Positions 1 to 8,076 of a stretch of DNA of 64,000 nucleotides are shown here, piece after piece. The position numbers and the translations under genes are program-made. The stretch comes from Novosphingobium sp. CECT 9465 (GTDB lineage Bacteria; Pseudomonadota; Alphaproteobacteria; Sphingomonadales; Sphingomonadaceae), in NCBI RefSeq assembly GCF_920987055.1, contig NZ_CAKLBX010000001.1, positions 496,001 to 560,000 of the forward strand. The letters are read 5' to 3'. Below the pieces are notes generated by a model. That model ran no database searches. It was not told the DNA's origin and worked only from the letters and a program-made list of their open reading frames with translations. Position 1 is the first letter of the stretch. Each line of letters begins with the position of its first letter.

Positions 1-17
1 CGGCAATGCCGGTTTTT
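1..17 (+). terminator. possible terminator remnant at window edge
   Basis: The first bases form a short GC stem with a three-base loop followed directly by five T residues, as in the 3' half of an intrinsic terminator. The stem may extend beyond the window edge, so neither its full form nor the gene it serves can be seen. Bases 18 to 217 hold no gene I can support. Confidence 0.3.
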
Positions 18-217
18 GCAATTGCTGGCAGCTGACCAGCAAAGTTTTCAGCCAATTGATACACACCGCACCAATTGGCCATGCTTTTGATGTGGGCCTG
101 TGCATTCTGCCAATCATGCGGCCAAAATTCGTGTACTGTGGAGGTTCGGCAAGGCCTGTGCCCCGCCGTGGGGCTTCAATGCGATCAGCGGAAGGGGCAT
201 CCTCACGCCATCTCATG

Positions 218-1279
218 CTAAAGTTCCTCTGCCAATGTCGGCTGCGTCTGGACCGGTGCCGTCCTGTGCTGCTGAAACATCATGCGCAGGCGCCGCGTCA
301 TCGGACGTTCCACCACCATATGAACCAGAATCGCAAGGCATTGTGCAAGGGCGAAAGCGCCAACCATAGCCAACAGCACGGTTGTTGTTGAGGCCTTGGC
401 AGGAAGCAGCTTGCCGATCCCCTGCAAGACGAAGGCATGCGTCAGGTACAGGGCATAGCTGGCGTCTCCGAGCAACTGGACGGCGCGGTGGCGGAAGCAG
501 TTTCCGCTTCGCTCCAGGGATACCGCGCATAGCAGCACGATGGCGGCTGGTATGCCGCAGACGATTGCCCGCGGCAGGCCGGACCCAAGCAGGGCACCAT
601 AGATCAGCGCTGCCAGCGCAACGGCAAGCAGCGGCAGCGCCATGCGACGCGGGATTGTACGGTCCTGCCCCAGGGCAAGCGCCACCCCCATGCCCAGCGC
701 AAACTCCAGCACGATGGGGTGGGCAAAAAATCGGACCTCGACGGGGGCCGGCCGGACCCAGGCTCCGAATATGACGATCAATGCCAGCATGCCGATGCTC
801 AAAAACGCGGTTCGTCGTACGTTGGACCGGGTAAGCCAGAGGAATGCGGCAAACACCGCGTAGAAGAACATTTCGTAATTCAGTGTCCAGCCGACGAACA
901 GGACAGGCATGGCCAGGCCATTGCTCTTTATAAACGGGATGAACATCAAGGATTTGAGCAGTTCCAGCCAACTGGCTCGCGTCGCGCCAAGCAGTTCCGG
1001 TCGGGTTGCGGCGATCAGGAAAACAGCAAGTGTGCAGACCCAGTAGAGCGGCACGACCCGGAGGACGCGATTTGCCGCAAAGGCAGAGGCCGCAGGAGGC
1101 TTGCGGCTGGCTGTGTGCACCATCAGAAACCCGCTCAGCACGAAAAACAGGTCGACTCCGGCGTTGCCGAATTCCAGCCAGCGCTTTTCAATACCCAGCG
1201 GACGCGCAAACAGATCAATGTGTACGAACAGTACCAGAAAAGCGGCAATTGCGCGCAGAATTTGCAAATTGTAAATCAC
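218..1279 (-). CDS. acyltransferase 3 family membrane protein
   Basis: Predicted integral-membrane O-acyltransferase of the acyltransferase 3 family (OafA/NodX-like), which moves acyl groups onto surface polysaccharide or other envelope sugars. From the chosen start the protein is 353 aa. It begins with the family's usual opening (VIYNLQILRAIAAFLV), followed by an FVLSGFLM segment and about ten hydrophobic helices. The frame stays open upstream to 1468, but that extension is proline- and arginine-rich, is not family-like, and runs under the start of the next gene. I therefore chose the GTG at 1279, which has a GGGA about 7 nt upstream. The substrate cannot be inferred. The gene is divergent from the pseudouridine synthase. 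A second member of the family lies at 31935-33086. Confidence 0.75.
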   Translation of the reverse strand: MIYNLQILRAIAAFLVLFVHIDLFARPLGIEKRWLEFGNAGVDLFFVLSGFLMVHTASRKPPAASAFAANRVLRVVPLYWVCTLAVFLIAATRPELLGATRASWLELLKSLMFIPFIKSNGLAMPVLFVGWTLNYEMFFYAVFAAFLWLTRSNVRRTAFLSIGMLALIVIFGAWVRPAPVEVRFFAHPIVLEFALGMGVALALGQDRTIPRRMALPLLAVALAALIYGALLGSGLPRAIVCGIPAAIVLLCAVSLERSGNCFRHRAVQLLGDASYALYLTHAFVLQGIGKLLPAKASTTTVLLAMVGAFALAQCLAILVHMVVERPMTRRLRMMFQQHRTAPVQTQPTLAEEL

Positions 1280-1458
1280 GCCAATTCCCGATGTACAAAT
1301 GCAGCGCCATGGCTCCGTAGTACCATTAACCGGCATCTGCGTTTCAGAGAAGCGCGGATATCGGAACGAACTGGCCGGATCGGGACATCGTGGCTTGCCT
1401 TGCAGATCGCGAACCACCCCTTGCCCAGATGGACACCGGGCACCATATCGAAGCGGCA

Positions 1459-2436
1459 ATGGGGGCATCTGACAGCATCATTTCCGGCGTGATCCCGCCC
1501 GGCGGCTTGCGGCTCGACAAGGCTTTGGCCGAGGCGAGCGGGCTTTCGCGCGAGCGGGTGAAGGCTTTGCTGGGCGAGGGGCGGATTGCCATCGGCGGGG
1601 TGCGCGCTGCCAATGCCTCTGCCAGGCCGCCAGAAGGCGTCACCTTCACGATCACTGTGCCCGAAGCGACGCCTGCCCATGCTGTCGCCCAGGATATTCC
1701 GCTGTCCGTGATTTACGAAGACGATGCTCTGATCGTGATCGACAAGCCTGCGGGGCTGGTGGTGCATCCGGCGGCGGGCAATCTCGACGGGACGCTGGTC
1801 AACGCGCTGCTGCATCATTGCCGTGGGCAGCTTTCGGGCATTGGTGGGGTGGCGCGGCCGGGGATCGTGCACCGGATTGACAAGGATACTTCCGGGCTGC
1901 TGGTCGTGGCCAAGACTGACGTGGCGCACGAAGGGCTGGCCAAGCAGTTTGCCGATCATTCGATCGTGCGTGCCTACAAATGCCTGACCGCAGGCGCGCC
2001 GATGCCGCCTGCGGGAACGGTGCGCGGGGCAATCGCGCGGTCGAATCACGATCGCAAGAAGATGGCGCTGGTCGAGGAAGGGCGCGGTAAACATGCCGTG
2101 ACCCACTACAAGACGCTGGCCGTGCTGAACGATGCCGCGCTGGTCGAATGCAGACTGGAAACAGGCAGAACCCACCAGGTCCGCGTTCACCTTGCGTCAA
2201 TCGGTCATTCGCTATTGGGTGACCCTGTCTATGGACGCGCACCTTCACGGCTCAGGCCGATTCTGTCGAGGCTCAATTTTCACCGCCAGGCGCTTCACGC
2301 CGCGGAACTGGGTTTCGTGCATCCCGTCAGCGGCGACAAGCTGCACTTCACCAGCCCGACGCCCGTCGATATGCGGGAACTTATCGTCGAACTCTGCGCT
2401 GAAGGACAGGATACAAGAGTACTGGCGATGGTGTAG
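1459..2436 (+). CDS. rluD: RluA/RluD-family 23S rRNA pseudouridine synthase
   Basis: Pseudouridine synthase of the RluA family, which isomerises specific uridines in 23S rRNA (RluD modifies helix 69). The N-terminal part (about residues 10-60) looks like an S4 RNA-binding domain (LRLDKALAEASGLSRERVKALL). The catalytic domain follows, with the signature HRIDKDTSGLLVVAK containing the catalytic Asp, and the later GRTHQVRVH motif. Length (325 aa) fits RluD. In-frame ATGs also occur at 1429 and 1390, and no ribosome-binding site decides between them. I took the one just before the S4 domain. The RluD assignment over other RluA-family members rests on the S4 domain and length. The gene precedes rpoH with about 125 bp between. 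Confidence 0.85.
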   Translation: MGASDSIISGVIPPGGLRLDKALAEASGLSRERVKALLGEGRIAIGGVRAANASARPPEGVTFTITVPEATPAHAVAQDIPLSVIYEDDALIVIDKPAGLVVHPAAGNLDGTLVNALLHHCRGQLSGIGGVARPGIVHRIDKDTSGLLVVAKTDVAHEGLAKQFADHSIVRAYKCLTAGAPMPPAGTVRGAIARSNHDRKKMALVEEGRGKHAVTHYKTLAVLNDAALVECRLETGRTHQVRVHLASIGHSLLGDPVYGRAPSRLRPILSRLNFHRQALHAAELGFVHPVSGDKLHFTSPTPVDMRELIVELCAEGQDTRVLAMV

Positions 2437-2562
2437 ACAATCTGGTGTAATCAAGCGTTATGGAGTCGCGTTCAAAGGCACTCCGCAATGCGTGGTCCCA
2501 CCGCCGGTCGCCCATCAGGGGGCCGTCATCTGGGAACCGACGCGTAGAAAGGACAAGTTCAG

Positions 2563-3465
2563 GTGAGCAAGGAACGTAACGCGCTGACCGTCCCTTCATT
2601 GGGCGGCGAAGCCAGCCTCAATCGCTATCTTTCGGAAATCCGCAAGTTTCCCGTGCTGAAGCCGGAGCAGGAATACATGCTCGCCAAGCGCTATCAGGAA
2701 CATCAGGACCCGGAAGCCGCCGCACAACTGGTGACGAGCCATCTGCGACTCGTGGCGAAGATCGCCATGGGCTATCGCGGCTATGGCCTGCCGGTGAGCG
2801 AGCTGATTTCCGAAGGCAACATCGGGTTGATGCAGGGCGTCAAGAAGTTTGAGCCGGATCGCGGGTTCCGTCTGGCGACTTATGCGATGTGGTGGATCAA
2901 GGCTTCGATGCAGGAATTCATCCTGCGCAGCTGGTCGCTGGTCAAGATGGGTACGACCGCCGCGCAGAAGAAGCTGTTCTTCAACTTGCGCCGCATGAAG
3001 AAGAACCTTGAGGCGTTCGAGGATACCGACCTCCATCCCGACGACGTTCGGAAGATTGCAACTGATCTGGGCGTGCCCGAACAGGAAGTGATCAACATGA
3101 ACCGCCGGATGATGATGGGCGGCGATGCCTCGCTCAACGTCTCCATGCGCGAAGACGGCGAAGGATCGTGGCAGGACTGGCTGACCGACGACCGCCCGCT
3201 TCAGGACGAGACGGTGGCCGATGCCGAGGAAGCGCATTACCGTCACGAAATGCTGGTGGAGGCGATGGAAAGCCTGAACGAGCGCGAGCGTCATATCCTG
3301 ACCGACCGCCGTCTGGTGGACGAACCCAAGACGCTGGAAGAACTTTCGCAAGTCTACAACGTCAGCCGCGAACGTGTCCGCCAGATCGAAGTGCGCGCTT
3401 TTGAAAAGTTGCAGAAGGCGATCCAGCGGATTGCAACGGAAAAGCACCTGATCCCCGCAATGTGA
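2563..3465 (+). CDS. rpoH: RNA polymerase sigma-32 factor RpoH
   Basis: Heat-shock sigma factor of the sigma-70 family, directing RNA polymerase to chaperone and protease promoters. At 300 aa it has the usual RpoH length. It shows region 1.2/2.1 (LNRYLSEIRKFPVLKPEQEY), region 2 with the GNIGLMQGVKKFEPDRGFRL and ATYAMWWIKASMQEFI segments, the RpoH-specific WSLVKMGTTAAQKKLFFNLR stretch, and region 4 with a VSRERVRQIEVRA recognition helix. The start is GTG at 2563, with GAAAGGA about 9 nt upstream. The preceding 126 bp should hold its promoter. The hairpin at 3491-3518 ends the transcript. Alphaproteobacteria often carry several rpoH copies, so which paralogue this is cannot be told. Confidence 0.95.
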   Translation: MSKERNALTVPSLGGEASLNRYLSEIRKFPVLKPEQEYMLAKRYQEHQDPEAAAQLVTSHLRLVAKIAMGYRGYGLPVSELISEGNIGLMQGVKKFEPDRGFRLATYAMWWIKASMQEFILRSWSLVKMGTTAAQKKLFFNLRRMKKNLEAFEDTDLHPDDVRKIATDLGVPEQEVINMNRRMMMGGDASLNVSMREDGEGSWQDWLTDDRPLQDETVADAEEAHYRHEMLVEAMESLNERERHILTDRRLVDEPKTLEELSQVYNVSRERVRQIEVRAFEKLQKAIQRIATEKHLIPAM

Positions 3466-3490
3466 TGCGCTGATCGATGGCAAATAACGG

Positions 3491-3518
3491 AAACGGCCGG
3501 GCGATTGTCCGGCCGTTT
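3491..3518. terminator. bidirectional intrinsic terminator after rpoH
   Basis: A perfect 10-bp GC-rich stem (3491-3500 with 3509-3518) and an 8-nt loop, with AAA on the left flank and TTT on the right. It lies between the convergent stops of rpoH (3465) and the peroxidase gene (3524), so it probably serves both strands. Confidence 0.85.
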
Positions 3519-3523
3519 CTGCG

Positions 3524-6500
3524 TCAGCACGCTGTCGGCAGCGCCAGCTTGGCATCGCTTCCGGCAAAGGCGCTCCCTGCAAGGAACCATAGCGCGTGGC
3601 GGCCCGGCATGAAGAAGTAGCCGCCGCCGCGCAGGGTCACATGGCGTGTGACCGGGGACAGTTCCAGTGAAGCGTTGCGACCGGGGATGGTGAAGCGCTG
3701 CTTGTCCGGCGCGATGTCTGCGTGATGCATCGCAAAAGGATCGGCCTCGCGTTCAAGGCCGTGAAACACTGGCGAGCCGACCCATGTTTGCTGGACGAAT
3801 TCGAACTGACGTTCCAGATCGGCGTTGAAGCACATGAACAGCGTACCCCTGGCCACCGTGCCGTCATCGCTCAGATAAGGCCGTCCGCGCCGGAGCAGGC
3901 GGTGACGATTGCTGACCGACAGTTCCAGCGGATCGGTCTGGGCAAGGCTGTCACGCGGGAAACTGCGGCGCACGTGGCTGCCGAACGGGCAGCGCAATCC
4001 TTGGGGATCGGCATCCCGGTACAGAAAGTCGTTTCGCGCAACGGCGGTGGACCCGTTGCGGAAGGCGGGGTGGAAAGGGTGATCGACCAGCGAGGACCCA
4101 TCGCGCCACCGCCCCAGCATCTTGGCGGCCAGCCATTCGCGGGTCCGGTGGAGGTTGCCATTGTGGGGGTTGATAACGTCGGGCTGGCGGCAGACGAATT
4201 TGGCCTGTTCATCAAGTTGTGCGCGAAACCCGTCAACGTCCTGTCCCAGTTGGCGGATCACCAGATAGCTGCCATTGCGCCCGAAATCGCGGGCCATCGC
4301 GCTTTGCCGCGAGAAATCGGGATAGAGCTGGGGCTGGTCGGGCGGGGGCGCGGGCAGGATAAGATCGGGTCGCATGCCGAGGGCGTCCATCGGGCGTTCG
4401 ATCAGCGGGGAGGGCGGATAGAAACCGCGATTGTCGGCATAGCCAAGGATGAATTCGCCCGGTTCCACCGCGTGGACCGGGTCCGGCGCGCCTTTGCGAC
4501 CGGGAAATCCGCGCACCGTTGGCTGCGAGACGCCATCGACGAAGCCGAATGGCTCTCCGGTCAATTCGCCGTCTGCCGTGGCGCGCGCGGGGATGACGGC
4601 CTTGGCGTCTGCCGGGGCGGAAATGGCTTCGTCGCCCCGATCCCATGCGGCCTTGAACGCATCGAGATCGAAGCGGTCTAGGCCGGTGCGGATCGTGACC
4701 GGATCGGTCAGCCCCGCCGCCAGCGCGGTATCGATGGTCTGTTGGAAGCGGGTGTCGGCGGTATCGTCGTCCTTGGCGTAGAGCAGCAACGCGATGTGCG
4801 CGTCGTCCTCAGTCCATTCGAGGGCTGCCGGATCTTCGAGCAGGCGCTTTCGGCTGGGGTGCGCCATGCCGAGCGCGAAGGCGGGCGAAAAGCCTTGCGC
4901 GGTGCCGGGGCCTGCAAGGTCCAGTTCGTCATGCAGCCCAAGCAGGCGCAGACCCTGCGCTGAGAATGCAAGGTTGCAGACGAAGTGCTCAGGCGGTTTG
5001 TCGCCGAAGCAGACGACATCGCTGGACATCAGATCGGCCAGCCAGCGCTGCACATGCGAGTAGGGGTGGGCGGTGCCGGTTTGCGGTGGGCCGAAACGCA
5101 AGCCCACCACCATGCTGCGCGGATGGCGGCGCAGGCCTCCGAACAGGACGGTCTGGATTTCCTCGTATTGCAGGCCGTATTCGGGGCGCGGGATCGATCC
5201 GAACAGGTCGAGCCATGCTTCGGCGTCAGAAGGCGATGCTTCAAGGCGCTCCTTGCACAGAAGGCCGCTGACGATCAGTGCGTGCTTGCGCATGCTGGCG
5301 CAGGAAAGATCAGGGTGTGCCGAAAACCAGAACGCGGTGGGGCGCATCGAACAGCGGGCAAAGCGCTTCATCCGGTCGCCATCGGTGGCGCCATCGAAAA
5401 ACAGCAGGCGCGTTTTGGGGAACCCTTCGGTGTTGCTCCATGCCCCGGTCACGCCGCGCGCGGCCTTTGTGATGAAGTCTTCGAGATAGCTCTCCCAACT
5501 GCCATCGTAATTGCTGCAGAATACCAGTTGCCGGGTGCCGGGCAGGACCAGCCAGCGCGCGGCGTGGATCGTGCCGATGGTCGAAAGGAAGCCGTTGCGC
5601 ATCACGCCGATCCGGGCAAGCAGGGCAATGGCGCTGAACGCCAGTGCCAGCGACAGGCGGCGAACGCGGGCAGGGCGCAGGCGGGTGACGCTGATCATGT
5701 GATTCTGGACAAGGCCGGGCGCATTCTCGCGGGCCATCATCCGGCCAAGGTTCGCCGGCGAGGGGGTGCGGTCAACCGGGGCATTGGCCGTTTCGTCCTT
5801 GCGCAGCACCCATCCGAACAGGGCGACCAGCGAGCCGGTGAACGCCAGCGTGAACGCGAGTGCGCCTGCCAGCGCGACGAGCGGCGAGGTGCCGTTCCAG
5901 CACAGCCCCGCCAGCGACAGCAGGAACGGCAGGATAACGCCGATGGCGAGCAGTTGCCAGCTTTCGGGCAGTCCGCGGACGATGGCGCTGAAGGTCGATT
6001 GGGTACGTTCGAATTCCAGCCACGGCGCATCAGCCGTTTCCGAGAAGGCGAGCTTTGGCGGTTCGCGGTCGCCGATCTGGCCGAGCGTATCGGCGAGATC
6101 GCGGGCGACGGCGCAGAACAGCGTTTGCGGGCCATGCAGGGTGGATTCGCCGCGCTGCCGGGCGATCACATCACGCGCACGTTCGACGATGGCACGGTTG
6201 CGCGCGATGGCCTTGACCGAAAGGCCGGGAAGGCCATTGAACGGCAGCCCGCCCAGCGCGCCGAACAGGCGGAACGGCCCTTGCGTCAGCGGATGAGCGT
6301 GGCGCTGTAGCAGTGGGAGAACGTCGCGCTGATGTTCGATCCCGCTGGTCATGGAAAGGATTGGCAGCAACTCCGCGCCAATGGCCTGCGCGATGGCGAC
6401 GATTCCTTCTGCGGGCGTACCGTCCACCGTTGCTTCGATCAGCAAGTGCGCCTTCCTGCCCGGTTCATCGGGGCCGATGGCGTGAATGGATACGAAGTGA

Positions 6501-6658
6501 ATGGTGCCGGCAGCGCGCAGCCGTTCCGCCACATCGGCGCGGGCGGGATTGCCGAGGGCTTCGACCGCGCGCTCGACATCGGCAAGCGTGATGGTGCACC
6601 ACTCGGTATCGTCGGTGAAGGGAATGGCGATGGTGACGAAATCCTGCCGTTCGCTCAT
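3524..6658 (-). CDS. large membrane-associated protein with C-terminal DyP-type peroxidase domain
   Basis: A 1044-aa protein whose last ~350 residues look like a dye-decolorizing (DyP) heme peroxidase. The GXXDG motif is GFVDG at 705-709 (distal Asp). The proximal heme His is His895 in PFGSHVRRSFPRD, and the distal Arg region is RHRLLRRG at 918-925, so the catalytic set appears complete. Residues 1-230 match nothing I know. Hydrophobic segments at about 233-253, 260-285 and 334-352 suggest membrane anchoring. A middle block (about 365-470, starting HAARWLVLPGTRQLVF) is also unassigned. No signal peptide is evident. Ordinary DyP enzymes have 300-450 residues, so this is an unusually large architecture. 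Its start overlaps the stop of the P450-like gene as ATGA, implying translational coupling in a three-gene operon. Substrate unknown. Confidence 0.75.
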   Translation of the reverse strand: MSERQDFVTIAIPFTDDTEWCTITLADVERAVEALGNPARADVAERLRAAGTIHFVSIHAIGPDEPGRKAHLLIEATVDGTPAEGIVAIAQAIGAELLPILSMTSGIEHQRDVLPLLQRHAHPLTQGPFRLFGALGGLPFNGLPGLSVKAIARNRAIVERARDVIARQRGESTLHGPQTLFCAVARDLADTLGQIGDREPPKLAFSETADAPWLEFERTQSTFSAIVRGLPESWQLLAIGVILPFLLSLAGLCWNGTSPLVALAGALAFTLAFTGSLVALFGWVLRKDETANAPVDRTPSPANLGRMMARENAPGLVQNHMISVTRLRPARVRRLSLALAFSAIALLARIGVMRNGFLSTIGTIHAARWLVLPGTRQLVFCSNYDGSWESYLEDFITKAARGVTGAWSNTEGFPKTRLLFFDGATDGDRMKRFARCSMRPTAFWFSAHPDLSCASMRKHALIVSGLLCKERLEASPSDAEAWLDLFGSIPRPEYGLQYEEIQTVLFGGLRRHPRSMVVGLRFGPPQTGTAHPYSHVQRWLADLMSSDVVCFGDKPPEHFVCNLAFSAQGLRLLGLHDELDLAGPGTAQGFSPAFALGMAHPSRKRLLEDPAALEWTEDDAHIALLLYAKDDDTADTRFQQTIDTALAAGLTDPVTIRTGLDRFDLDAFKAAWDRGDEAISAPADAKAVIPARATADGELTGEPFGFVDGVSQPTVRGFPGRKGAPDPVHAVEPGEFILGYADNRGFYPPSPLIERPMDALGMRPDLILPAPPPDQPQLYPDFSRQSAMARDFGRNGSYLVIRQLGQDVDGFRAQLDEQAKFVCRQPDVINPHNGNLHRTREWLAAKMLGRWRDGSSLVDHPFHPAFRNGSTAVARNDFLYRDADPQGLRCPFGSHVRRSFPRDSLAQTDPLELSVSNRHRLLRRGRPYLSDDGTVARGTLFMCFNADLERQFEFVQQTWVGSPVFHGLEREADPFAMHHADIAPDKQRFTIPGRNASLELSPVTRHVTLRGGGYFFMPGRHALWFLAGSAFAGSDAKLALPTAC

Positions 6659-8076
6659 CCTGCCGCGTCCTTTTGCACGATGTGGTTAGGGGTAGGCGTG
6701 GGGGCTGACGACTGCGGCGCGACGCATGCGAAGCGCAGTTCGTCGGGCATGAACAGGAACATCGAAAGGTGCGCGCCCTTTGCCGGGACGATCCGGCCTT
6801 TGGTGGCAAGCAGGGCTTCACGCATGATCGTCCACGCCATCATCCGGCCATAGCAGACGTGCGTCCCTTGCAGCGGGCCGGAGGTGATGTAGGGCCGCGC
6901 CGGATCGGGCACGAAATTGTCGGGATCGGCAAAGACCGCCGGATCGCGCGAGGCGATGTTGACCATCGCCAGAATGCGATCGCCTGCGCGAAGATCGATC
7001 CCGCGCCAGTGGCAGTGCTGCCGCACGGTGCGGACCAGGCGGCTTTCGCCCGCCAACCGCAACATCTCGTTGATCGTGGCATCGTGATCGGCGTCGGCCT
7101 TGGCGGGATCGGACAGGCGTTCGAGCAGCGCGTTCCAGCCGATTCCTGCGTCGGCGCCGTTTTGCGATGTGGCGAACCCGGCGATTTGCGACAGGGCATT
7201 GCCCACGATCAGCACCAGCGCACCGGTGAGTTCGAACAGTACGCTGCGCGCCTGCGTGGCATAGTCGGCAACATCGGGGAATTGCCCTTCGACCGCGCGC
7301 AAGGCGGCGAGCAGGCTGGTGGGTTCGGCAATGGCAGGCATCTGCCAGGCCCTGTCGAACGCGGCGAGCGAATGACGCGCGGTGGATTTGGCGAGCATGG
7401 GGGTGAGGCCGGTGCTGGTGGTGACCGTGCCGAAGACGTGGCCGAACAGAGGCTGCTGAAGGGTCAGCGCGATCGTGGCAGCGCCCATTTCGCCTTTGAG
7501 CGGCAAGTATCGACCGGGGCGCAGCAGGTTGCGACCGTAGACGATCGACCGTGCCACCCAGCCCGGTGTTGCGGGCGCGGGTACGCCCACAATCCGTCGG
7601 GCCATGCGCCATGCCAGCAGGAACGCATATTCGCGCACGAAATTGACCGGCTCCTGCGTTCGCGCGCGGGTGTCGAGTACGGCAAGGATGCCCTGCGCTT
7701 CCTCGCGCGCGAGGCTGGCTATCCATGTGCGATAGCTGGATGCCAGGTTTGGCGGCTCGCTGCTGGGCGGTGCCTTGCGCAAGGTGTCGATATGGGCCTG
7801 TGCCGCCAGCAACTGGCGCTGGCGTACCTTCCGGTTGGCGTCATTCTCTCCCACAAGGTAGCGCACGGGGCCAGCAACCTGACTTAGCAGGTCATCGTAA
7901 TGGCACAGCGAAAATGTCGCCTCGTCGGTCAGGACTTCGCTGACGATATCATGCCGGGCGGCGAGGAAGACGCGGATGGTGCCGCCTTTTTCCAGCGGGG
8001 TGAAGCGGGCAAGCGCGGGGGCGTTCGGATCGAGGAGGCGTCGGGCCTCGGTCTCAGGATCCGAAGCCGCGCTCAT
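6655..8076 (-). CDS. divergent cytochrome P450-like hemoprotein
   Basis: A 473-aa protein related to cytochrome P450. The K-helix ExxR is EMLR (Glu337-Arg340), followed by a meander-like stretch FVPDPARP and a heme-ligand loop GTHVCYGRMMA with Cys408. The loop keeps HxCxG but lacks the usual Phe seven residues before the Cys. In the place of the I-helix (about 281-300, ALVLIVGNALSQIA) the acid-Thr pair needed for O2 activation is absent, as in peroxide-using or non-monooxygenase P450s. No ferredoxin or reductase gene is nearby. ATGA overlaps link it to both operon neighbours. I infer a peroxygenase-like or peroxide-handling role beside the DyP domain protein, but the substrate cannot be read from the sequence. 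Confidence 0.75.
   Translation of the reverse strand: MSAASDPETEARRLLDPNAPALARFTPLEKGGTIRVFLAARHDIVSEVLTDEATFSLCHYDDLLSQVAGPVRYLVGENDANRKVRQRQLLAAQAHIDTLRKAPPSSEPPNLASSYRTWIASLAREEAQGILAVLDTRARTQEPVNFVREYAFLLAWRMARRIVGVPAPATPGWVARSIVYGRNLLRPGRYLPLKGEMGAATIALTLQQPLFGHVFGTVTTSTGLTPMLAKSTARHSLAAFDRAWQMPAIAEPTSLLAALRAVEGQFPDVADYATQARSVLFELTGALVLIVGNALSQIAGFATSQNGADAGIGWNALLERLSDPAKADADHDATINEMLRLAGESRLVRTVRQHCHWRGIDLRAGDRILAMVNIASRDPAVFADPDNFVPDPARPYITSGPLQGTHVCYGRMMAWTIMREALLATKGRIVPAKGAHLSMFLFMPDELRFACVAPQSSAPTPTPNHIVQKDAAG

Noticed and set aside
4985..6310. Long open frame (441 codons) opposite the DyP protein
   Set aside because: It lies entirely on the opposite strand of a gene with clear DyP motifs. 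Its translation is compositionally biased with no recognisable domain, which is typical of high-GC antisense frames.
3524..6658. Encapsulin-loaded DyP
   Set aside because: There is no encapsulin shell gene nearby and no cargo-loading tail at the C-terminus.
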